Source: Luzula sylvatica
Lineage: Eukaryota; Streptophyta; Magnoliopsida; Poales; Juncaceae
Direction of reading: 5' to 3'
Assembly: GCA_946800325.1 (NCBI GenBank)
Contig: OX326958.1
Location: forward strand, 65,452,366-65,516,365
DNA length: 64,000 nt
Shown here: piece by piece, positions 22,338-35,260 of the stretch
Position numbering within the stretch: position 1 is the first letter of the stretch
Layout of the letters: each line of letters starts with the position of its first letter
Program-made: the position numbers and the translations under genes
Notes under the pieces: generated by a model
What the model was told of the DNA's origin: nothing
Databases searched by the model: none
What the model saw: only the letters and a program-made list of their open reading frames with translations

Positions 22338-24772
22338 CTAGACCTCAAATTGGGAAAGGAAAAGCTGAAATTTTTGCATAGTGTGCTTCATATCCATCTT
22401 TATCTTATTATCTGACGAACTCATAGCCGAATTAACTTCGTGAGGCGAATAACCAACCGCCTTTTCGATAACCTGTTTATAATTAACATTTAAAAAATAA
22501 AATAATTTAAATTAATATTTTACTTGACTTCGTTTAACAATTAAGAAAAGAGATCGCTCACATCGTGATGGATTTGGATTTCGCAAATAAGGCTTCCATC
22601 ATCGATTAAAGCATGAAGTTCATATTTTTCTTTAAACCTAAATGCTCCTTTTAAGCCAGTCAAGAAGCACTGCACAAAAACAAATAGACCATTTTGTAAA
22701 AAAGCCCCTGCATTATATCTGAATTACAAAGATACCCCTATCTGACCTTGATTCTTCCTCGAATAAACGATTTTGTTTTCCCTTCGACTTCCCATCTAGA
22801 TTTTAACGAAGCCAAATAAGTAAAAGGGGCATCTCTCTCTCCACTCAGAATCGACACATTTTTTTGTTCCATTTCGATTTCGTCTCGAATTAAATCGTCC
22901 ATCAAATCCATTTCGTCGTCAGAGACCATGTCTATTTCTCTTTCTTGCATGACACTACTCTCGACATGCATTCTTGATGGATTATTCGTATCTCGCATCG
23001 TGATTTCTCTGGTGATTGTAATTCCCGGCGATGTACTTGGAAATGAATCGGCTGCAAAATTTTCAAAATAATAAATAAGGGGCAATTTCGTCTTTTACCA
23101 TGCAAAATCCCAAAACATAGAAAATACCATATATACCCCTAGATTGCACATTTGTTTCGGTAGCATCTCCAAACTCTTGTTGTACCGGAGTAGCACGAGT
23201 ATAATTTCCTTGTGCATTTATTGTACCGGTATTGGTACGGTTGATACTAGATATCGAACTTGGAAATATATTGGCTGTAGAAAATAAAAAACACAATCAT
23301 GGGTAAGTCCATGTCATGAGTACCGTACCAGTAGAAAATTTACATGGAACAAGCAACACGGTAATTAAAGTTACCTAGTTAATATATAATTAAAAATTAA
23401 ATAATATATAATTAGCGCTAAACCAATACAGAACTTTTTTAATTTACCGGTTCTATTGGTAGATTCGAAAGGATTCACCACTCTTTCTTGTACCGGCATA
23501 ACACGAGTATAATTTCCTTGTGCGTTATTATTTATCGTACCGGTATTGGTATGGTCGATACTAGTTGTTGTGCTTGGAAATATATTGGCTGTACAAAAAC
23601 AAAACAATCATGAGTACCGTACCAGTAAAAAAAATGATTGGAATAGGCGACATGGTTATTACAGGTACCAGTTGGTTGGGAATCCATTCTTTCTGGTACG
23701 GGAGAAACATTGGTATTGGCTTGAGTGTTACTCGACCAAGCTGCAAGAGAAGCCCTATGAGTCAAACCAACTCCTCCATGCTTCCTATTCAAGAAACAAA
23801 TTGAGAAAAATACGATTTTTTTTTTAGTTTTTTAGTTTTTAATTAATTGCAATTAGATGAAGTTTACGCAAAAAACTAAAAAGTACCTTTTACCACGAGG
23901 AGGTTTGTTGACTTCGGAGACGAGTCTCTGACGAGCTTGATCCAATTCATCGACTGTACCGCCTAATAGAGTTATTACTTCTGGTACCAGCATTAGAATC
24001 CCTCTTCTTACTTGCACGTTTCTTATTACCACCTAAATATAGTCAAATTTATAAGTCTTTTTTTAGATAAAATCAAATGTTAAAATTAGTTTAGTTTAGA
24101 ATTGACCTTGAAACCAGAAGGAGCGAGAACTTCGAGCTCTTTGATTGGTCGATATTCGATCCCAAATACTCGCTGCATGCCATCTGTCATGGATAATTTG
24201 AGGCACCTTTTGGTACCAGCAGGGGCATTTTGGTACCGGTCCTTGATTGGAACAGAGATGTTCACTATCTCATCTACTTGTAGCACAAAAGGCCCTTCAA
24301 GTTCGGATTTATGCAACATTCCAACATTCACAGGTAGAACTCCTGAACCACACTCGTTCAAATCTGCGAAAAGAAGCTGTTCGAAGCATTTCTTCGCCTT
24401 TAGACCCAAATCCAATCCTACAAATCCATTCACGGCACCAGAAATTCTCTCATAACAGACCTCCAGAAAGTCTGGCTTTACTCTTAGCCCCAACCTCGTC
24501 AAAAACTCATCAATCGGCGAAATTCTAGAATCAGTGCTACGTCCAAGATTAAGGTTCGGATTAGGATTAGGATTAGGGTTTGGGTTTGGGTTTGGGTTAG
24601 GGTTAGGAGGAGAAGGGGTGGAGAGATCATCTGGAACGGTGACGAAATCGTCGTCGTCTGAGATGTTGAGTGGCGGAGGAACAGATGGCGGTACAGGATT
24701 AGACGTGGTGGTTTCAACGTCGACTTCTTCCTCGTCGGAGGAGGTGGCAATCCGGAGAACCCTCCGCCCCAT
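22338..24772 (-). CDS. RMI1: RecQ-mediated genome instability protein 1 homologue, eight exons
   Basis: RMI1 is the OB-fold scaffold of the RecQ helicase-topoisomerase 3-alpha-RMI complex that dissolves double Holliday junctions in the nucleus. Exons on the minus strand: 24772-24107, 24032-23887, 23784-23669, 23588-23448, 23274-23137, 23051-22747, 22669-22562, 22472-22338; all frames join, giving 584 residues. Exon 1 holds an acidic N-terminus, a Pro-Asn repeat (residues about 56-74), then the conserved RMI1 N-domain and first OB fold (DEFLTRLGLRVKPDFL, ECGSGVLPVN, LKLSMTDGMQRVFGIEYRPI). Exon 2 continues VVIRNVQVRRGILMLVPEV...LGGTVDELD. Exons 3-5 form a low-complexity linker; exons 4 and 5 are tandem duplicates. 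Exons 6-8 encode the C-terminal domain (YLASLKSRW, FRFKEKYELHALIDDGSL, HTMQKFQLFLSQFEV), as in plant RMI1. The donor sites of exons 1 and 6 are GTCA-type and less certain. No TATA box is evident upstream. Confidence 0.93.
23137..23640 (-). repeat. Tandem exon-plus-intron duplication within RMI1
   Basis: Exon 4 (23588-23448) and exon 5 (23274-23137) start with the same bases, CCAATATATTTCCAAG, and share TACCAATACCGGTAC and GCACAAGGAAATTATACTCG. The preceding introns also share ATGAGTACCGTACCAGTA, so the duplicated unit is about 314 bp of exon plus intron. Both exons are symmetric (phase 1 at both ends), so duplication preserved the frame. Exon 6 also opens with a related CC-GATTCATTTCCAAG, hinting at a third, older copy. 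Confidence 0.85.
24553..24607. repeat. Telomere-like GGGTTT/GGGTTA repeat coding for Pro-Asn in RMI1
   Basis: The plus strand shows GGATTAGGATTAGGGTTTGG followed by GGTTTGGGTTAGGGTTAGG. On the coding strand this reads (Pro-Asn)n. It resembles plant telomere repeats but uses six-base periods, so replication slippage is an adequate explanation. Confidence 0.8.
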
Positions 24773-25734
24773 TTAGCTTCTGTCTCTTCTCCGTTGAAGG
24801 CCCTTGGGTTTTTTTTCATCTCGAGTGTAATCCGCCACTTGTACACGGGTACGTATTAAAAAAATAATTTCTTAATATAAAATTTGCATTATATTAAGAT
24901 ACATTCGAATCTAGTACACAATTTTATTATATTAAAAATACGAGTTATTTGATCTCCAACATTAATTTATGGGCAATTGTTCCATACCCCCGAAAGTCAC
25001 CCCAACCTTGATGATTGAATCATCTCGCGTCATTGGGGGGGGGGGGCATGGTATTAATAGGTAACCCCAACTTCAATTCAAATTTCCCCCTCAATGTTTT
25101 CACTCTTTTATTGTTTGTTAATTCATTTACAAACAAATATATTTTGACAATTAATTAATGTAAATACAACATAATTAATTAATGGACTATTGACTGTTAA
25201 TTAACAAATATTATAGTCATTAACAATTGACTGAAAATTAACATTTCAATTAATTAATGGACAATTGACCGTTAATTAACCAAATTAATTAATTAACATT
25301 CAACAATTCACTGAAAAATGTAATTTCAAATAAATCATTTCAATTAACAAAACAAAGTAACAACAAAATTAAATTAACCAAATTAATTAAATTATGCTAA
25401 GAGTTTTATTTAGTTCATAAAATTAAGTCAATTAAAGGTTAATAAAAATCCATTCCATTATTAATCATTTCAAAATATCATTATTATTTCACACAAATTA
25501 ATCAACTAATTAATACAATTAATTAATTATTAATACAATCATTAATCTCTGAAAATCGATGAATACCACCATTAACTAAATTAATCAAATATTGTGTACA
25601 AAAATACATTTACAAATTAACAAAAAATAATACACATATTGATGAACAAATAATCTCGCTCACAATCAACTCGATTCTCGCGACCTATAACATTCCGTAC
25701 CAGCCATCGAACCGTACCAACCATCGAACCGTAC

Positions 25735-26075
25735 CAGCCATCATCGTCATCTTCGTCGTCACCCTCGTCGTCATCCTCGTCGCCATCCTCGTCGCCATCG
25801 TCCTCTTCCTCATCCTCGTCGCCATCGTCCTCATCCTCGTCATACCGGCCATCGTCCTCATCCTCATCTTCGTCCTCGTACCAGCCATCCTCCTCGTCGT
25901 CATCCTCGTCGCCATCGTCCTCATCCTCTTCCTCGTCGCCATCGTCCTCATCATCGTCGTACCAGCCATCGTCCTCATCCTCGTCCTCGTCCTCGTACCA
26001 GCCATCGTCCTCGTCGCCATCGTCCTCGTCCTCATCCTCGTCCTCATCCTCGTCGCCATCGTCATCCTCGCCAAT
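25735..26075 (-). repeat. Acidic-codon simple repeat (GAxGAx)n
   Basis: The minus strand can be read from 26147 to 25617 as 176 residues made almost entirely of Asp/Glu with interspersed GWY. The plus strand is a CGTCGCCATCGTCCTCATCC-type repeat. An ordinary protein is unlikely: the frame has no domain, no conserved edges and lies inside a transposon. It is best treated as an expanded trinucleotide-like repeat. Confidence 0.75.
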
Positions 26076-26489
26076 CAAATCGTACCAGCAATCGACGCCG
26101 TACCACAATCCGCACCAGTCTCCGCCAATTCCACCGTACCAGTCCAAATTAATCGTTAATTCGACACTTGCTAATTGTTACACTGCAAATTGAGGAGTAA
26201 TTAAACGGTCAAATACCACATAATTGGACTTAATTAACTTATCAGATAATATAAGAAATCAAATTACCAGAATAATTAGCTGAAATATACTGAAATACAC
26301 TTAATTTATTTAATTGACTGAAATTAATCGACTTAATTGACTAAAATACCCCTAATTAGCTGCTAATTGCTGGGTAACAGATAATTACCAGATAATCTGG
26401 TCCGGATTGACCAATAATTCAGAGATTGAGGTTTGATTAAAAAAAAAAAGGAACAATTACCATTTTACGCTAATCGGACAACAAACTCC

Positions 26490-26725
26490 ATTGGTGGCGT
26501 CGTCAATCGCCCGCTCCATCGTCAGCTCCGTCGTCAATCGTCAGTCGCCGTCATCAATCGCCCGCTCCATCATCGGCTCAGTCGTCCATCGCCCGCTCCA
26601 TCGTCAGCCCAGTCGTTAATCGTCAGTCGTCGTCGTCAATCGCCCGCTCCATCGTCAGCTCCGTCGTCAATCATCAGTCGCCGTCTCGATCGTCAATCGC
26701 CAGCTCCATTCGTGGCGTCGTCGGC
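26490..26725. repeat. Minisatellite of CGTCGTCAATCGCCCGCTCC units
   Basis: The block CAATCGCCCGCTCCATCGTC(A/G)GCTC recurs about five times with small gaps. It lies inside the Mutator-like element. The plus-strand frame at 26433-26735 is a by-product of this repeat. Confidence 0.75.
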
Positions 26726-26961
26726 TCGATTCTAGGGTTTCACCGTAAATCGCCATGCTAGGGTTTGGGGTTTCGTGAGTTTTGAATGAAATGAGAGAGG
26801 AGGGTGTGTGTGCTGTGTCGTGAGTGTGCTGAATGGAGGGAGAGATAATGCGGGGGGAAGGGATTAGTGGTTAATTCGCATTAATGACCCTGCGTCATGC
26901 TGATTCAATCGGCATGACCAGGGTGGATCTGGGGGGTTCCATATATAACCCCTTAATTTAT

Positions 26962-28980
26962 TACACATTTAACTGTCTAGTTCGAAATAAAGTAAAATTT
27001 CATATTCAAACATGGAAAATTTCCGTTGTTAGACACGTTGAGTTGAGATATTGCCAAAATAACAAGGTAGTATTGAAATGATGAAAATGGACACCCTCGA
27101 CGCTATCAAAAATATTTCTCTCCTGATACATGTCCTCATATTGTACATGTATCCAAAATTATATCATTGAAGAAAAAATATACATTAAAATAAATATTAT
27201 ATTTTAATATTTTCTAAAAATAAAATAAAATGTGTGCCTATTAAAAATATTTTATATTTTATAAAATTATATATATAGTATTATATTTCGTAAATAAACA
27301 TCATATTTTTCAAAAAAATATTTTGTACACTAGAAAATTACTTTTGATAATTTTATTTAGGGTGTCCATTAGGATTCTTAAAATATTTGTGATTCAGGGT
27401 TGATTCAGGGTTAATATTTCATGAATTTAATAAACAATATTTTCATGAAATTATTTTAAAATATTTGCAATTTTCTATGAATTGGCCACGAGTCTCGCAT
27501 TAAATATCATTACTAATTCGTAGAAAACAACAAATATCTTAAAATATAATCTATATTTACAAATATAATACAAAATATTACAAATTATTTTAAAATAATA
27601 TTAATATATTGAGAATATTAGAATATAATGTATACAATTATTATAATATAATTTTTTAAATTAACACAATGAAAATTAAATTCATAAATATACTTAAATG
27701 TTATAATTTCTTGTACAAATTATTTATGGAAAATATGATTTTATTTGCCAAATAAAATAAATTTAGATATTTTTTAATAGCCACATATTTATTTTTAGAA
27801 AAAAATATGATCGTCTAAGATTTAATAATAAAATACAATATTTATTTTGATATTAATTTTTTTCAACAATATAAAATCTAGATATATATAATGGTGCAAT
27901 TTGGAGTCTTTTATCAAAGAAAAATAATTCGTTTGACATCTCTCAACATTTGAAAGGTCGAAGGTATTCATTTTCATCATTTCAGTACTAACTTGTCTAT
28001 TTTGGCAATATTTGAACTCAATGTGTCTAACAATGGAATTTTTCCTTCAAACATATCCATACATAAACACACACAAACACATGCGCCGTACGAGTTTTTT
28101 TAATTATTAGGTGTTATACGTATTATTTCTCATTTTTTGCTGAGAGTGTGTATATATCGCAGGGAGCATGAGGATTTGCGAGAGTCCAAAAAGTCGTATA
28201 AACCAAGATCTCCCCGGTTGTTTAACAAAAATCATATTTGTTTTCTTCTAATGTCTCAGTGAAAACTTTAAGGTCATATATCTCCTTGCTAATTAAAAAA
28301 ATTGAACAACATCGAACGATTAGTTAATTTTGTTTCTCTCGTTATATATTAGTTTGTCGTCACGCCTATTATGCGATTATTAGATTCACGCAGGTTGAAT
28401 GAATTACCAACCAATAAATATCACAAAGAAGGCATGACGCACAATCTTTCTACCTTAACCTTTTTTAGAAATATAAAAAAAATGTTATTTTGTATAATTA
28501 TATTTTGGTCACTTTAACAAATTAACACATTAACACAATTCTTGTCTATTGCAAAAATATTTCTGATTAAATCTTACAATTCAAGTCCGGACTAACTATT
28601 AACAGTTGAGAATCTAACAACCATTATAAGTAAACTTTTCAAATTTTCAAATTAAGGGGAATAGGTAAAATTAAAAATTCAATACATTTTTATTCGGATA
28701 ATCGAGAATCTAACAATCATCTGGATAATTTTTTATTCGGATCCAAATCATGTATTAATCGAGAATCTAACAATCAATTTTATTATTTCTGAAAAAAAAA
28801 TGAAAGTTTTAGAAACTTCTCAATTTCAAAAAGTCCTCGACAAACACAAAACATTCCTCAAGTTCCAAACTCAAACATAATACAACAAATCCCCGAAACG
28901 AAACGCCTCATAAAGCCAAAACACAAACTAATCCAAAAACCTCACGGGGATGCAAATGCGATTACGTTACTTTTTAAGGT
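26962..28980. other. AT-rich intergenic DNA
   Basis: Long AT-rich stretch without a supported gene. The word GAGAATCTAACAA recurs three times at about 28608, 28704 and 28760, suggesting a small decayed tandem repeat. Nothing else was identified. Confidence 0.5.
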
Positions 28981-28983
28981 AAT

Positions 28984-30396
<1,413 letters not shown>

Positions 30397-30869
30397 TGGA
30401 AGGAAATTGAGGAACTGAGAGTGTAGAGCAGGATAGAATAGAAGAAGGGTTCTACTGAATTCTTTTCTTTGGATAGATATTTTTAGTTTCTTCATGGGCT
30501 TATTATGAAAAATTAGACTTGTATTTCATAGGCCCAAAAGATCATAAATTTGGAGGCCTATAACAGAAAATTATATTTTGAAATAAACTGTATATTATTA
30601 TAATTTAAAGTTTATTTTTAGTTTTATTCTTCTTTTCACACCCCTTAAAAAGAAATAAAAAATAGAAAATTCTATGAAGCCCGCATTCAGATTTCAGATA
30701 CAGCATTAATGTTGAAGGTTAAACATGGAAAGATTTGATTCTTTATTTTTCATTCAGAGTTTTATTACTGGATTCATCAATTGGATTCATAATTTTCTTG
30801 GAAATAATCTATGAATGGAAATAGGTATCTCAACAAGAATCTCTAAATTATATTTTATTCACGATTCAT

Positions 30870-30996
30870 TCTTTTGTACTATATATAGAGAGAGAGAATA
30901 TATTATTTAAGGTTTTTCTCTTTTTGAACTCTGAATTCTGAAAAAAATTGAGTTTAGTACTGAAGAACAAGGGAAAAGAAAGAATATTTTATTTTG
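30870..30996 (+). promoter_or_regulatory. Probable core promoter and leader of the ACR gene
   Basis: TATATATAG followed by a short GA run stands at about 30880-30896, some 110 bp upstream of the start codon, with a CT-rich leader after it. Position and sequence fit a plant TATA box. Confidence 0.45.
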
Positions 30997-33454
30997 ATGG
31001 ATTATGGTGATGAGTACGAAAAACTTGTTAGGAAGATGAATCCACCTAGGTACTTATTTTTATTTTTTTGTTGATTTAGAGAATTTTTGTTGGTCGTTTT
31101 TGTTAATTTTGCCTTGATTAAAAGCTCATCACTTTTAAATGAAAGTCTTAATGATGGCTTTGGACTTTGAAATTCCAAACCCTAATTTCATGCAAAAAAG
31201 ATAAAAAGAAAACAAATTCAAACCATAGTTCTGTTCTGATGGACAAAATTTGTTTATTTTCAAATTTCAAACCCTAGTTTAAATATCATGCTAAAGGAAA
31301 AAAATATTAAAGCTAGTTTTGTTTTTCATTTCAAATTTTGACTTTTGTTGCTGTTTTTTGCATACCATGATATAGGGTTGTGATAGATAACGAGGCGTGC
31401 GAAAATGCAACAATATTACGTGTACATCACTCGAACCAAATCTACTAAATTGTGTAAAAAATAAAAATTACTCCATTTTTGACATTTAAATATTATTCTA
31501 TCATGTTCAGATAGACAGAGCAAATAAGCAAGGAACACTTCTTGAAGTAGTTCAAGTAATTGCTGATTTAAATCTCATGATAAAAAAAGCTTATATATCT
31601 TCAGATGGAAACTGGTCTATGCACGGTATGATTTTAAATATAAATCAAATTTTAAAATTTCAAACTTATCTTCAATCCGTTTCTAATTGTGATTCCTTTA
31701 ATTTTCAGTGTTTAATTTGACGGATCGCAAGGGCAACAAGATGGTAGATAAAAAGATTATCTCCTATATTCAGACGGTATAGTTCTGAGTTTATAATTTT
31801 TGAAATATGTTAATCTTAGTTTGAATGTTAAGAAAAAACCAATTTTTTTTTTTACTTTTCTCTATATTTTAACTTTTTTATTTAATTAATTAACTTGAAT
31901 CTCCAATATATATATATATATATATATTGTTTATTCATAATACTTTTATTTTTTCTGTACAGACCCTAGAATCGGTCATACCAGTACAAAGTACCAATGT
32001 GACATTAATCGAAGACACGTCCATCGAGCTAACCAGTACAGACCGGCCCGGCCTCCTCTCAGATATATGTGCCGTGTTAACAGACCAAAATTGCAATGTG
32101 ACCAGTGCTGAATTATGGACACACAATACACGCGTGGCTGCGATTGTGCACGTAAAAGACGGTCACACAAACGAACCAATTCGGGACGAGAATAAAATAT
32201 TAAAAATCAAGAAACTCCTTCTCAACGTGCTCACCTGTAATATTATGACTCAATTGGGTCGATTATTCGACCCTAATTAACAATCAAAATATGCATCTCT
32301 AAGTACAAATAAATTCATTTTAACTTTGGGCGGGGTAAAACAGGTACAAGCGATGTCCAGTCAGCAAGAACCGACGTGTTGATTGGGTCGACGATGCATC
32401 GAGAAAGAAGGTTGCATCGAATGATGTTTGATGATAGAGATTATGATTGTGCAGAGAAAGATGGATGTGGGACCCATGTGGTGGTGATGGATTGTAATGA
32501 TAGAGGATATACAGTAATAGTTTTGAAGTCTAAGGATAGGGCGAAATTACTCTTCGACACGGTTTGTGCGCTCACTGATTTGCGTTATGTGGTTCACCAC
32601 GGAATGGTTAGCACCGAAAATGATGAAGCTTATCAGGTTTTTTTGCCATATTCACTCTTGCAAATTAAACTCTCAATTATTTTTAAATTTAATACATATA
32701 TTAATATTAATATAATGCATGAGAAATAAATTATAATAGAACTTTTAAATAATTTTGATATATTTCTGCCTTGTAGGAATATTATGTAAAAGATGTTGAT
32801 GGGCATGCGATAAACTCAGATGCCGAGAGAAAACGCGTGATTCAATGCCTTGAAGCTGCTATCGAGAGACGTACATCAGAGGTATCTGATCAATGATCTG
32901 TACCATTCGTACCGTTGGCACTTCGTACCAATGGCCTAAAATCATGCTTTCTCTATGTACCAACACCACCTATTGAGTTCTGAATCTTATTGCAGAACAT
33001 TAGTTTGTTACGCAGAACACATTTTAATCCGAGGAATTAGAAGATTAATTAGAAATTAGTAAATGTGTATTTAATATAGATACTAATTTTAATTTTCAAA
33101 TTGCAGGGATTAGAAGTCGAGATAAGAACAGAAGACAGAGCAGGTCTTTTATCAGACATAACGAGAATATTTTGTGAAAACGGTTTAACTATCAAGCGGG
33201 CCGAAATTACAACTGAAGGAGGCAAGGTGATCGACACATTCTACCTCTCGGAACCATCCATAAACCGGGTTGAAACAAAGACAATTGAGTCCATTAGGGC
33301 ACAACTTGGAGAACAAAGTTTGCGCGTGAAGAATAATCATTTTGGTGAAGATGATTACAGACGTGAAGCGGATGGAGATGGCATGTTCTTTTTTGGGAAT
33401 TTCTTCAAGTGTTACCCGTTTCAAAGCTTTCGATTGATTAAGTCTTACTCGTGA
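30997..33454 (+). CDS. ACT domain-repeat protein (ACR family), eight exons
   Basis: Plant ACR proteins contain four ACT domains, amino-acid-binding modules, and are thought to sense or regulate amino-acid metabolism. Exons: 30997-31049, 31376-31421, 31511-31625, 31709-31776, 31963-32236, 32344-32636, 32777-32881, 33107-33454; all GT/AG and in phase, giving 433 residues. ACT1 starts [26 protein letters not shown]2 contains [24 protein letters not shown]3 contains [25 protein letters not shown]4 contains [19 protein letters not shown]. The linker [23 protein letters not shown] matches the conserved ERRLHQ segment between ACT2 and ACT3. The C-terminus ends [11 protein letters not shown]...SFRLIKSYS, a typical ACR4/ACR8-like tail. 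It is divergent from the cyclophilin gene. No frame lesions were seen, so it is probably functional. Assignment to one ACR number is not attempted. Confidence 0.92.
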
Positions 33455-33965
33455 AATGCGACCAATAATTGGATGAAAAAGTAGACAGGCTTCCAAGAAA
33501 AAAAATTGAAACTTACATTATTGAGCTGTTGTGGCTTTAGAAAAAATTCTGAAAACTTTTTTTGAATCTGGTAAGAATTTAATTTTTTTTTTTCTTTTTC
33601 GCCGATATGTAAGTCCGTATCAATATTCATATCCGTCACTGCAAACGTATCCCAAAGGAATCAAGGGATAAACCAGTCAAACATGCAAAAAAAAAACATA
33701 CCCTTATTAAAAGGGTTTTTGATATGGTGGGGTGGGCACTCTCACTTAAAAAAATTTGAAATCGCTATTTAATTAAGCTATGTTAGACGTACAGAATTTG
33801 AGAAATACAAAATATCATCTAATTTCAATCTTGTTCTTAGCGTTTTTTCTTAATAAAATGATCAAAAAATAAGTATATATAAAAATTATATATTAGAAAA
33901 ACGTGTATGATTATGAATATGTTAATACATGATATTATACCTTACTTCTAAGATTAGAGGGTTTC

Positions 33966-35000
33966 TGAGGAGCTGTCACGTGGTACCTCTTTTTTTGTTT
34001 TTTTTAAATAATTTTGAAATTTTTTTGAATTTTTTTTTTCCAGAGGGTTACTGAGGAGCTTCCACGTGGCACCTTTTTTTTTTCGAATTTTCTCAATTTT
34101 TCGATTTCGCAGGGTGCGCGTGGCATGCCTGTGCCCGCCACGTGGCCTTTTTTTTTTTTTTTTTTCTTTTTCCAGTTTTGTTCAATTTTGAGATTTCGCG
34201 TGGGGCTGCTGAGGAGATGTCAAGTGGCATGCCCTCTGTCCGCCACGTAGGGGTGTCAATGGGGCGGATACTGCCCGAACCGACCCGAACCGTATCCGAA
34301 GAAATATCCGGATCCGAAAAAAAATATCCGGATCCGGATGGAACCGGATTCGGAACCGTATCCGTTTTTACGGGTATGGATCCGGATCTAGGAGCTAATA
34401 TTTTGATGGATCCGGATATGGATCCGGATACTATCCGGATCCGAATAAAATTTATAAACGGGTAACCGTTTTGCTGAAATCATGATCAAAATCATAGTAA
34501 TATCTAATATACAATAACTATATTTTAGTTCATAATAATACTTAATAAATCAATAATCACTATATATATATATATATAATTTGTTTTAAAATTATAAAAT
34601 ATTCAAGACTTGAATTCTAAAATTATTATTATATTATTATATCATAGTATCCGTTTTAATATCCGAATAGGATCCGTATCCGTATCCGTATCCGACAATA
34701 TCCGAACCGTATCCGTATCCGTTTAATATCCGAACCGTATCCGGATCCGGGTAATACCTTATCCGGATCCGTATCCGAAAAAAAATATGGATATGGATAT
34801 GGTATGACCACTATCCGAACCGTATCCGAACCGTTGACACCCCTACCGCCACATCGCCTTTTTAATTTTAGATTTTTTCAATTTTTAGATTTCGCATGAC
34901 ATATATGAAAATAAGATATGTCACGTGGAATGCTTTGTGCCTGTCATGTCGTCATTTTTTTTTTCAAATTTTTTCAATTTTGAGATTTAGCAGGGCATAT
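33966..35000. repeat. G-box-containing tandem repeat (about 75-110 bp units) split by a MITE
   Basis: Degenerate units follow one pattern: GCTGAGGAGCT..CCACGTGGC, then a T-rich run, then CAATTTT(G/C)GATTTCGC. Perfect CACGTG hexamers stand at 33977, 34063, 34139 and 34922, with a degenerate CACGTA at 34245. At least five units are visible. The hAT MITE at 34248-34845 interrupts the fourth. Confidence 0.7.
34248..34845. mobile_element. hAT-type MITE with GGATCCGGAT-rich interior (598 bp)
   Basis: The left end TAGGGGTGTCAATGG and the right end CCGTTGACACCCCTA form the classic plant hAT MITE terminus. An 8-bp duplication CCGCCAC(G/A) flanks it (34240-34247 and 34846-34853), with one mismatch. 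The interior is dense in ATCCGGATCCG words that can fold on themselves. Confidence 0.88.
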
Positions 35001-35066
35001 GAAATTATAATAACACATTTAAATAAATAAAAAAACTAAAACAAAATACAATCGACTAGGAACAAA

Positions 35067-35095
35067 CCCGCGCAATTGCGCGGGAGTATCGCTAG
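35067..35095 (+). mobile_element. Helitron-like 3-prime end
   Basis: A perfect 18-base palindrome CCCGCGCAATTGCGCGGG is followed by seven bases and CTAG then T. A GC hairpin just before CTRR is the canonical Helitron terminus. The upstream 5-prime end (TC) was not located. Confidence 0.55.
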
Positions 35096-35207
35096 TATTA
35101 TATTAGTTGTCTTGAATATATTTGTTGTTTTCAATAGTATTTTTAGCATATATGATACTGGTTGCCTTTTAATATGTTAATATATGATATATTATATTTG
35201 TTGTTTT

Positions 35208-35260
35208 GAATATTACTAGCAATAGCCCGCGCAATTGCTAGAGACTTCATACCATTTTTT
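35208..35260 (-). mobile_element. Second Helitron-like end, opposite orientation
   Basis: On the minus strand GCAATTGCGCGGGCTATTG is followed by CTAGT. It is a decayed version of the preceding hairpin in inverted orientation about 130 bp away. Confidence 0.4.

Larger units (their letters stand above)
24971..26952. mobile_element. Non-autonomous Mutator-like element (1982 bp) with repeat-rich interior
   Basis: A perfect 9-bp duplication TTAATTTAT flanks the segment (24962-24970 and 26953-26961). The left end starts GGGCAATTGTTCCATACCCCC and the complement of the right end starts GGGGTTATATATGGAACCCCCC; the termini are similar but not strictly inverted. The interior holds AT-rich DNA (25100-25600), a GATGAGGAC-type codon repeat (25735-26074) and a GTCAATCGCC minisatellite (26490-26720). 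No transposase was found. The 9-bp duplication points to a MULE, and captured simple sequence is common in such elements. Confidence 0.75.

Noticed and set aside
24553..24607. Interstitial telomere relic
   Set aside because: It lies inside the RMI1 coding frame with six-base periods, better explained by slippage in a Pro-Asn coding tract.
25617..26147. 176-codon minus-strand frame rich in Asp and Glu
   Set aside because: It is a translated simple repeat inside a transposon, with no domain, no splice context and an equally open second frame.
26433..26735. 100-codon plus-strand frame rich in Ser, Pro and Arg
   Set aside because: By-product of the CGTCGTCAATCGCC minisatellite.
34142..34465. 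107-codon frame starting in a poly-Phe run
   Set aside because: It is made of the T-rich repeat and the ATCCGGATCCG interior of a MITE.
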